38,607 nt of DNA from contig MGXG01000005.1 of NCBI GenBank assembly GCA_001801285.1, forward strand, positions 1-38,607, in the 5' to 3' direction. This DNA comes from Gammaproteobacteria bacterium GWE2_37_16. Lineage in GTDB: Bacteria > Pseudomonadota > Gammaproteobacteria > UBA9339. This document shows positions 33,051 to 38,607 of this stretch, piece after piece (position 1 is the first letter of the stretch; every line of letters starts with the position of its first letter). The position numbers were made by a program, and so were the translations under genes. The notes below the pieces were generated by a model. That model saw only the letters and a program-made list of their open reading frames with translations, had not been told where the DNA came from and ran no database searches.

Positions 33051-34643
33051 TCAACTGTCCACAGGCAAGTCATTCTCAAACAACACCACATCATCTTTTT
33101 GCAAAAATCCTAATAAATGTCTATATGCATCCTGGAAATCTTGTGCAATAAAATAGGCTTGTTCTGAAAAATGTTTTTTCTTCAAGCCTTCTAAAATTGC
33201 TATACTCTGTTTTTTGCCAACTAAAATAGCGTAATCACAAACATCCGCTATATATTCACCAAATTTAGAGTTCAACTCATACTCTTTTTCACCAAGCTCA
33301 ACCATGCCTGGCGTAATGATAATTTTACGTGCTCCAGTCATGCTGGCAAGCACATCCAAAGCAATTTTACTGCCAATCGGGTTCGAGTTAAAAGTGTCAT
33401 CAAGCAAAGTTGCGCCAGGTCCAATTTTACGCAATTCCAAACGATGTTCAACTGGCGACAACTGGCGGATAGGGTAAAGCATATCTTTGAAATCCATTCC
33501 CAATTCTGACGCAACCGCAACTGCAGCTAAAATATTGTAAACATTATGTTTCCCTAATAATTTAGTTTGAAAGGTTGCTGTTTCACCGTTAGCTTTTTTA
33601 ACGATAAAATTACTGCCATCTGCATTAACCTGTATATTGCTGGCTTTATAATCCAAGTTATCTGCATCAACCCCATAATAAATACTTTTTCTCCTGGTTA
33701 ATTTAGCTAAAACGCGGCAGTGTTCGTTATCCATATTAAAAAATGCAGTGCCATCTTCAGGCAAAGCCTCAATCAATTCATTTTTAGTTTGTTTGATATT
33801 TTCCAGACTTTTAAAAGTTTCAAGATGTTGCTCCCCAATCGCTGTAATAATACCAAATTGCGGGTGAACTAAATTACAAAGTTCACGAATATCTCCACTT
33901 TTTTTGGCACTCAATTCCGCAACAAAAATTTCATGTGTTGGCTTAAGTTCTGTTCGGACAATTTTTGCAATCCCCATGGGCGTATTAAAACTGCCTGGTA
34001 ACGATAAAATATTGTATTTATGCCGCAAAATCTCATTCAAAATATGCTTCGTTGAAGTTTTACCAAAACTTCCTGTAATGCCAATAACTTTCAAATTACG
34101 CAACCATTGCAAACGTTTTTTAGCATCATTAAAATAATAAAATGTGATCACTTTTTCCAGTGGTGTAAGAAAATAATTACTAAAAAACAACAACAAACAA
34201 CTAAAGTAACTAAACGTTGCCAATACGATAATACTTAAAAATAAATATATCCTGGGAGTAAACCCAAGCCAAAACCAAATTACAACGTCAATAAAAGCTA
34301 AAAACAATATGCACGTCACGTAAAGCCGAACAGCACGTGGTGTAAAAACTAACGGTTTTTTCTCTTGACCCTGTTCGCGCTTTTTAAACAAAACCACCAG
34401 ATAGGCGGTAAAAAGATATAATAATACTGAAAATTTCGGTAGTAAAAGGGATAGCGGAATCGCAAACAGCGGCAATAAGTTATATTCAGGAAAAACCAAA
34501 GTCCATTTGGCACGCAACCACTGTAAACAACGATCATTGAAGTAAGAATTTAACTGCAAAATATGTAGATCTTTTTTGAGCAACCACGCGGTATAAACAA
34601 AATGGCTAAGCAATACCAATATTATGAAAACTTCATTTAACAT
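33051..34643 (-). CDS. murF: MurF-like Mur ligase with N-terminal membrane domain
   Basis: MurF adds D-Ala-D-Ala to UDP-MurNAc-tripeptide. The 530-residue protein lacks the usual N-terminal MurF substrate domain. It begins with hydrophobic segments at about 4-22, 57-87, 104-128 and 130-157, so it should be membrane-anchored. The Mur ligase core follows: P-loop GSFGKTST (191-198), LPGSFNTPMGIAK, AELSAKKSGDI, GKHNVYNILAAVAVA, the ATP-site SPVEHRLELR, and DDTFNSNPIGSKIALD. The late GMVELGEKEYELN matches MurF rather than other Mur ligases. ddl follows on the same strand. In gammaproteobacteria murF sits in the dcw cluster between murE and mraY, so this displaced membrane version probably replaces it; a parallel soluble MurF cannot be excluded. 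Confidence 0.85.
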   Translation of the reverse strand: MLNEVFIILVLLSHFVYTAWLLKKDLHILQLNSYFNDRCLQWLRAKWTLVFPEYNLLPLFAIPLSLLLPKFSVLLYLFTAYLVVLFKKREQGQEKKPLVFTPRAVRLYVTCILFLAFIDVVIWFWLGFTPRIYLFLSIIVLATFSYFSCLLLFFSNYFLTPLEKVITFYYFNDAKKRLQWLRNLKVIGITGSFGKTSTKHILNEILRHKYNILSLPGSFNTPMGIAKIVRTELKPTHEIFVAELSAKKSGDIRELCNLVHPQFGIITAIGEQHLETFKSLENIKQTKNELIEALPEDGTAFFNMDNEHCRVLAKLTRRKSIYYGVDADNLDYKASNIQVNADGSNFIVKKANGETATFQTKLLGKHNVYNILAAVAVASELGMDFKDMLYPIRQLSPVEHRLELRKIGPGATLLDDTFNSNPIGSKIALDVLASMTGARKIIITPGMVELGEKEYELNSKFGEYIADVCDYAILVGKKQSIAILEGLKKKHFSEQAYFIAQDFQDAYRHLLGFLQKDDVVLFENDLPVDS

Positions 34644-34845
34644 ATTATTTTAAAAAGACTTATTGTTTTTTAAACTTGACCTGTTACACCGACTTAAAAC
34701 ACAAAGCAAATCAAAGAATGTACCACCAATAATTACCAACTAGCGAATACGTGAGCAATGTAATCCATTTTCACCTGTTTTTCAATAACACGAAAATTTC
34801 CCAAGCCGACTCTTCACCTTGTTTAATTTAACTTCCCGTTAAATT

Positions 34846-34899
34846 ACTGTATTGCATATTTGCGTTTAATACGGTATTTTTTGGGGGTGGGTGGGAGGG
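34846..34899 (+). repeat. Family A repeat copy 2 with a perfect G-quadruplex motif
   Basis: TACTGTATT (34846) pairs with AATACGGTA about 20 bases on, allowing one G-T. After six T's follows GGGGGTGGGTGGGAGGG (34883-34899), four G-runs with single-base loops, the most stable type of quadruplex motif. It shares the order TACYGTATTG...GTATTTTTTGGGG(G)TGGG with 29455-29508. It lies in the divergent promoter gap upstream of murF and the lipoprotein gene. Confidence 0.65.
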
Positions 34900-34939
34900 A
34901 AGGCTGTTTTCCACGCTGTTTGATCTGTCTATGACTTAT

Positions 34940-35017
34940 ACGCAGACTAAAGTCTGCGGCTACGGGTCTGCGGCTACGGATGCGGCTACGGGCCTGCGGC
35001 TACAGATCTGCAGCTAT
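34940..35017. repeat. REP-like palindrome followed by repeated right arms
   Basis: A full palindrome CGCAGACTAAAGTCTGCGGC (from 34941) is followed by four more right arms in tandem: TCTGCGGCTACGGA, TGCGGCTACGGG, CCTGCGGCTACAGA and TCTGCAGCTATAAC. Arms decay in sequence from left to right. The array ends 26 bases before the GTG start of the next gene. Confidence 0.88.
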
Positions 35018-35043
35018 AACAACTAAAAATCTAATATCAAACT

Positions 35044-36390
35044 GTGAAAATATCTCTTAACAAAATAATCGCCATATTCTTCTGCATAATATTGTCAATT
35101 AATCTCACTGGTTGTATTAGCCAAAATGCCTTAAATCGCGAATTAAACAAAGTTCCACAAAATAACTTAGCGTTTGTACAAGAAAATCAGGCTAAACAAA
35201 AACTGATTTCAAATGAAAATGCCGCAAAACTGCGTGTTGATTATTTGAAAAAGTTTTATTTACCCTGGACCGATCCATTCACTTGGCACAGTAAAAGTGC
35301 AATAAAAAATGATTTAATCAAAATTATAAATGCTTTTAAAAGTAATCCTGGTTGGGATGCAAACCAAAACCTACATACCAAATTCTGGGCAGAAAATATT
35401 GAGCTCAATCTTAATTTAGGCAGTTTTCCCAATAAACAACATAAAGCGATTACCGTACGCATAACAGCCTTACGAGTACTGCCAACTGACAGTCCATCTT
35501 TTAGTGATTGGGACACTGCAGGCAAAGGTTATCCTTTTGATAATATGCAAACAGCATATTTAGGCGCTAATATTCCGCTTTATATTTTACATACAACATT
35601 TGATAAGCAATGGGATTTAGTCATTACTCCATATAATTGTTATGGTTGGATAAAAAGTCTTGATCTTGCGACCGTTGATAATGAATTTATCGATACATGG
35701 CGTCAACACCGCTATATCACAGCATTACAAGATGAGAAACCATTACTCGATTTGCAGCAACGCTATCGTACAAGTACTGAAATTGGCGCCATTTTTCCAT
35801 TAATCAAAACTACGCCTCTTTTTTATCATGTTTTAACTGCAATCTGCGATACCCACGGTAAAGCTCAAGCTGTTACAACGAAACTATCAAGAAAAACCGC
35901 CCAAATTTGGCCACTTGAACTTACTCAACAAAACATTGCTTCTCTTGCTAATAATTTCCTTGGTAACCCTTATGGATGGGGTGATTTATACAATTACCGT
36001 GATTGCTCCGAAACAATGCGTTCACTCTTCGCTCCTTTTGCGATTTGGCTACCGCGTAATTCAGAAGCACAAGCAAAAACAGGCAAGTTTATTTCGTTAA
36101 AAAATTTAGATAATGAGCAAAAAAGAAACTTAATTATCAAACTTGGAAAACCGTTTACTACCTTGATCTGGATGCCCGGGCATATCATGCTTTATGTCGG
36201 TGAAAAAAACGACAAAATCTATGCTTTCCATAATCCATGGGGAATACATACCGTCAACTACCTGGGTGGTAAAAGCGGTCGCGCTGTGATAGGTCGCACT
36301 GTCATTACACCACTTGATATTGGGAAAAATTATGCTAATACCGAATGGGTTTATTTAGATCTAGTTGAGGGCATAAGTATTTTGGTGTAG
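35044..36390 (+). CDS. NlpC/P60 family lipoprotein with SH3-type domains
   Basis: This is a probable gamma-D-glutamyl-L-diamino acid endopeptidase that trims peptidoglycan peptides in the periplasm or outer membrane. The 448-residue protein starts with GTG and has a lipoprotein signal peptide with lipobox LTGC (C24). After an N-terminal stabilising region come SH3-like domains (VTPYNCYGWIKSLDLATVDN and GAIFPLIKTTPLFYH). The C-terminal NlpC/P60 domain follows (from about 305): NPYGWGDLYNYRDCSETMRS with Cys321, MPGHIMLYVG with His380, and AFHNPWGI with His396, a complete Cys-His-His set. LspA at 5.7 kb would process it. It stands alone between repeat-rich gaps where rpsP-rimM would normally precede trmD. 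Confidence 0.9.
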   Translation: MKISLNKIIAIFFCIILSINLTGCISQNALNRELNKVPQNNLAFVQENQAKQKLISNENAAKLRVDYLKKFYLPWTDPFTWHSKSAIKNDLIKIINAFKSNPGWDANQNLHTKFWAENIELNLNLGSFPNKQHKAITVRITALRVLPTDSPSFSDWDTAGKGYPFDNMQTAYLGANIPLYILHTTFDKQWDLVITPYNCYGWIKSLDLATVDNEFIDTWRQHRYITALQDEKPLLDLQQRYRTSTEIGAIFPLIKTTPLFYHVLTAICDTHGKAQAVTTKLSRKTAQIWPLELTQQNIASLANNFLGNPYGWGDLYNYRDCSETMRSLFAPFAIWLPRNSEAQAKTGKFISLKNLDNEQKRNLIIKLGKPFTTLIWMPGHIMLYVGEKNDKIYAFHNPWGIHTVNYLGGKSGRAVIGRTVITPLDIGKNYANTEWVYLDLVEGISILV

Positions 36391-36426
36391 GGGATTATTG
36401 AATAACTCATATTAATAGTGATTTTT

Positions 36427-36493
36427 TAGCCGCAGACTGTAGCCGCAGACTTTAGTCTGCGTTAATATACCGCAGGCTAAAGCCTGCGGCTAC
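36427..36493. repeat. REP-like palindromes downstream of the NlpC/P60 gene
   Basis: The first element (36427-36463) has a doubled left arm, TAGCCGCAGACTGTAGCCGC then AGACTTTAGTCTGCG, like the one at 13185. The second (36471-36493) is the inverse orientation, CGCAGGCTAAAGCCTGCGGC then TAC. Placed 37 bases after the stop, the hairpins could end transcription or protect the mRNA 3' end. Confidence 0.88.
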
Positions 36494-36573
36494 GTAATCA
36501 TAATTATAACACCCAAAAATTTTGAGATATTACGAAAAACAAAAAATTCCCAAAGAAGCAAGATGGCATCCTT

Positions 36574-36682
36574 CCCCCGCCCTAGCATCATTTTAAAAAG
36601 AAATTTTTAATTTTACAACACCGTAAAAAATACCGTATTGCGCTCGCAAAATTTGCCGTTTATACTGAATTTAGGGAGGGGG
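36574..36682. repeat. Family A repeat copy 3 (C-run/G-run inverted repeat)
   Basis: CCCCCGCCCTA (36574-36584) is inverted as TAGGGAGGGGG (36672-36682), 10 of 11 paired. Between them lies TACCGTATTGCGCTCGCAAA, the family marker. The G-run is on the plus strand about 80 bases upstream of trmD. GC-rich arms stand out sharply from the AT-rich surroundings. Confidence 0.6.
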
Positions 36683-36760
36683 ATGGATTCCTGCGACATA
36701 TCATGTCGTTTCATGTCATAATTCCTTTAAAATAAAAACAAGTGTTTTTCAATTTATACA

Positions 36761-37507
36761 ATGAACTTCAATATCATCACCATATTTCCTGAAATGTTCA
36801 CTGCTTTAGCGAGCGGTATTACTGGTCGCGCACAAAAAAAAGATTTGATTAGCGTTAAATGTTGGGACCTACGTGAGTTTAGCGATAGCAAACATCGCCG
36901 CGTCGATGAGCGCCCCTATGGCGGTGGTCCAGGTATGGTAATGACGTATGCGCCGCTTAAAAAAGCTATAACCGCCGTTAAACAAGCTAACTCAACACCA
37001 GCACGGGTCATTCATTTATCTCCACAAGGCAAATCTGTTCAACAGGAAATGCTGCAAAATTTAGTTACAGACAACGAAGTAAAAAATCTGATTTTTCTTA
37101 GCGGGCGTTATGAGGGTATTGATGAGCGTTTAATTGCCGAAGAAGTTGATGAAGAATGGTCAATCGGTGATTATATAATCAGCGGTGGCGAGTTAGCGGC
37201 TATGGTTGTTATCGATGCTATAACGCGTCTTTTGCCAGGCGCGCTTGGCGATCCTGAATCCTCACAACAAGATTCCTTTAGTAGTGCAGGTTTACTTGAT
37301 TATCCACATTACACACGCCCTGAAGATATTAATAATCTGGCAGTGCCAGAAATTTTACTTAGCGGTGATCACGCATCTATCGCACGTTGGCGTTTGAAAC
37401 AATCTTTAGGACGCACCTGGCTACGTCGCCCTGATTTATTGGCACAAAAAAATCTAACTAATGAGGAAGAAAGAATACTGGAAGAATTTATAGCAGAGAT
37501 AAATTAA
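36761..37507 (+). CDS. trmD: tRNA (guanine37-N1)-methyltransferase TrmD
   Basis: TrmD methylates G37 of tRNAs reading CNN codons and prevents +1 frameshifting. The 248-residue protein (E. coli 255) begins MNFNIITIFPEMF. It has DERPYGGGPGMVM, HLSPQGK, FLSGRYEGIDERL and EEWSIGDYIISGGELA of the trefoil knot SAM site, then GDPESSQQDSF and the C-terminal LDYPHYTRPE. It precedes rplS as in the rpsP-rimM-trmD-rplS operon, but the first two genes are absent and the rplS gap is 209 bp, so the operon is split. Confidence 0.97.
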   Translation: MNFNIITIFPEMFTALASGITGRAQKKDLISVKCWDLREFSDSKHRRVDERPYGGGPGMVMTYAPLKKAITAVKQANSTPARVIHLSPQGKSVQQEMLQNLVTDNEVKNLIFLSGRYEGIDERLIAEEVDEEWSIGDYIISGGELAAMVVIDAITRLLPGALGDPESSQQDSFSSAGLLDYPHYTRPEDINNLAVPEILLSGDHASIARWRLKQSLGRTWLRRPDLLAQKNLTNEEERILEEFIAEIN

Positions 37508-37529
37508 CGAGGACATGCAAAACAAATAA

Positions 37530-37552
37530 CTATATAAATCAATATGTTATTT
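37530..37552 (+). repeat. mraY start-region sequence, copy 3 of 3
   Basis: A 23-base exact match to the mraY start region, including its first three codons, begins 23 bases after trmD. The ATG at 37544-37546 opens a 37-codon frame to 37657, ending 59 bases before rplS. The frame starts Met-Leu-Phe, but the rest has no family resemblance. It could be a leader of rplS, a repeat remnant, or chance reading. Confidence 0.7.
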
Positions 37553-37615
37553 AGAAAAATTGAAATTTCTCTATATTCAACCATTCATACCCAACAATTT
37601 AATTGCAGAAAATCC

Positions 37616-37643
37616 TTGTATTTAATGAATAATCTAATAAAAT
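37616..37643 (+). promoter_or_regulatory. Candidate promoter of rplS
   Basis: TTGTAT (37616-37621), a 16-base spacer and TAAAAT (37638-37643) lie about 73 bases upstream of the rplS start. It would give rplS expression independent of trmD, consistent with the long gap. AT-rich context makes chance matches likely. Confidence 0.4.
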
Positions 37644-37716
37644 CTGTTAAAATTTAACGTTTTAGGATTATCAAAAATCTGAAAATTCACAAAAATTATT
37701 AGAAGTAGAGGTTGAC

Positions 37717-38127
37717 ATGCACCACTTAGTACAACAATTCGAACAAGAACAAATGGTAGGAAAAGTAGTTCCTGATTTTCACATTGGGGATACCGTTGTG
37801 GTTAAAGTCAAAGTAAAAGAAGGTGAACGCGAACGTTTACAGTCCTATGAAGGCGTTGTTATCGCCAAACGTAACCGCGGGATGAATTCCGCTTTTACAG
37901 TACGTAAAATATCGCATAACGAAGGTGTTGAACGTGTTTTTCAGACATACAGCCCACAAATCAGCGACATCGAAATCAAACGTCGCGGTGATGTAAATCG
38001 CGCAAAACTTTACTATTTGCGTGACTTAAAAGGTCGTAAAGCTCGTATTCAAGAAAAAATTGTCGCCAAAAAGGATATTAAGAAAAAGGCAGTAAAAGTA
38101 AAAGAAGAGACTGTTGCAGCTGAATAA
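37717..38127 (+). CDS. rplS: 50S ribosomal protein L19
   Basis: L19 sits at the interface of the ribosomal subunits. The 136-residue protein has the family pattern FHIGDTVVVKVKVKEGERER, LQSYEGVVIAKRNRGMNSAF, TVRKISHNEGVERVFQTYSP and RRGDVNRAKLYYLRDLKGRK, up to about residue 113. It carries about 20 extra Lys/Glu-rich C-terminal residues compared with E. coli (115). AGAGGT lies about 6 bases before the ATG, a good ribosome binding site. It follows trmD after 209 bp and ends just before a REP-like hairpin that can act as its terminator. Confidence 0.97.
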   Translation: MHHLVQQFEQEQMVGKVVPDFHIGDTVVVKVKVKEGERERLQSYEGVVIAKRNRGMNSAFTVRKISHNEGVERVFQTYSPQISDIEIKRRGDVNRAKLYYLRDLKGRKARIQEKIVAKKDIKKKAVKVKEETVAAE

Positions 38128-38138
38128 ATCCGTAGGCC

Positions 38139-38164
38139 GTAGCCGCAAGCTTCAGCTTGCGCAT
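38139..38164. repeat. REP-like palindrome after rplS
   Basis: GTAGCCGCAAGCTTCAGCTT then GCGCAT forms a strong hairpin 12 bases after the rplS stop and 21 bases before the stop of the convergent gene. It could end transcription in both directions, although no T-tract follows. Confidence 0.88.
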
Positions 38165-38184
38165 AAGCGGTTACAAAATTAAGA

Positions 38185-38607
38185 TTATTCCATCTCCGTC
38201 GATTCCAAAAAAGTTTCTGCTGATGTTTTGCTGCTTTCTTCCTTGATCAACCAGCGGTTGACCGTGCCTCTATAAATACAAGCATCAACTGTATCAGTAA
38301 TATTTGCTAATACCGCCAAGCCAACACAGATTTGTGCAACAATTAAGTAATCAGCAACATAGGGTATGAATAAACCCAAATCAGTCAAAGCAAAACATAA
38401 TGCTTCCCGTCCCATGCGGTTTTTTCCCGCTAACATTTCAGGATTTGAGACTTTAAAAGTAAAATATCCTTGTGCCGTTAAAACTAAAAGCGCCGTAATA
38501 ATGACAAAAAAACCGGCGGGACCAATGCGCTCAAGATAAGGAGCTAGATTTTTTACCAAAATCATTGATGAGAAATTGGAAGATACTCCAATAATAGCCA
38601 CCAAGTT
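38185..38607 (-). CDS. Unrecognised inner-membrane protein, C-terminal part
   Basis: The minus-strand frame is open to the right edge. The only start inside the window is TTG at 38604, so the true start is almost certainly beyond it. The visible 139 or so residues contain hydrophobic segments: AGFFVIITALLVLTAQGYFT, the region around FALTDLGLFIPYVADYLIVA, and QICVGLAVLANIT. They end in a charged cytoplasmic-like tail with Ser/Glu (KEESSKTSAETFLESTEME). I do not recognise the family. It converges on rplS. Confidence 0.65.
   Translation of the reverse strand, partial: NLVAIIGVSSNFSSMILVKNLAPYLERIGPAGFFVIITALLVLTAQGYFTFKVSNPEMLAGKNRMGREALCFALTDLGLFIPYVADYLIVAQICVGLAVLANITDTVDACIYRGTVNRWLIKEESSKTSAETFLESTEME

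Larger units (their letters stand above)
34644..35043. other. 400-bp divergent gap between murF and the NlpC/P60 gene
   Basis: The gap contains AT-rich DNA without a coding frame, an imperfect hairpin plus G-run at 34846-34899, and REP-like arms at 34940-35017. Promoters for both divergent genes must lie here, but I cannot assign them safely. Confidence 0.7.
36391..36760. other. 370-bp gap between the NlpC/P60 gene and trmD
   Basis: It holds two REP-like palindromes (36427-36493), the third family A inverted repeat (36574-36682), and a small hairpin AAAAACAAGTGTTTTT (36734-36749) ending 11 bases before the trmD ATG. That hairpin could limit ribosome access. No coding frame is supported; rimM and rpsP are missing. 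Confidence 0.7.

Noticed and set aside
1..38607. tRNA, rRNA or riboswitch genes
   Set aside because: I found no cloverleaf-like sequence with the conserved T-arm, no rRNA stretch and no recognisable riboswitch core. A dedicated search could still find one.

Overview
The window is AT-rich Gram-negative DNA that reads as a gammaproteobacterium. LpxH, LspA, an outer-membrane-style NlpC/P60 lipoprotein, CvpA and the ribF-ileS-lspA grouping all fit this. A large Ser-rich protein with no recognisable family, broken-up conserved operons, toxin-antitoxin modules, pseudogenes and many dispersed palindromes suggest a host-associated lineage such as the Legionellales/Coxiellaceae. That placement is inference; no rRNA is present.

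Layout. 1-1402: 5' part of a large unrecognised protein (minus strand). 1403-1805: gene-free, with a structured element. 1806-5511: ftsW, murD and mraY, a remnant dcw (division/cell wall) block. 5651-13145: lspA, ileS, ribF and lpxH, all minus. The usual ribF-ileS-lspA run is interrupted at both junctions by toxin-antitoxin modules (BrnT/BrnA-like between ribF and ileS; RelE/HigB-like plus HTH antitoxin plus a dead higA between ileS and lspA). 13391-14815: cysS (plus). 14994-15644: cvpA (minus). 15645-16210: palindromic repeats only.

16211-28170 is the main accessory block, one minus-strand type I restriction-modification island in the order hsdM, rhuM, hsdS, rloC, rloA, rloB, hsdR. HsdS carries an N-terminal nucleotidyltransferase domain fused in frame. 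RloC keeps its ATPase motifs, a Cys-x-x-Cys zinc hook and a candidate Arg/Glu/His anticodon-nuclease triad. HsdR is cut by one in-frame TAA and rloB by one extra A in a homopolymer. A 345-bp element with perfect 15-bp terminal inverted repeats sits between rloC and rloA. The methylation and tRNA-cleaving arms therefore look intact, while the DNA-cleaving arm looks damaged.

28367-38607: tsaD, recJ, ddl and murF (minus), an NlpC/P60 lipoprotein, trmD and rplS (plus), and a partial membrane protein (minus). MurF is membrane-anchored and Ddl is long with a Cys-rich insertion. Neither looks like the usual gammaproteobacterial enzyme.

Together the housekeeping genes cover peptidoglycan precursor synthesis and polymerisation (mraY, murD, murF, ddl, ftsW), peptidoglycan trimming (NlpC/P60), lipid A and lipoprotein maturation (lpxH, lspA), translation (ileS, cysS, tsaD, trmD, rplS), flavin supply (ribF) and repair (recJ).

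Three repeat layers run through the intergenic DNA. (i) A REP-like palindrome built on GTAGCCGCAGRCTnnAGYCTGCG is present at about 17 places. (ii) A family marked TACYGTATTG plus a G-rich run occurs at 29.5, 34.9 and 36.6 kb. (iii) A 23-28 bp sequence that is the mraY start region recurs at 28.26 and 37.53 kb.
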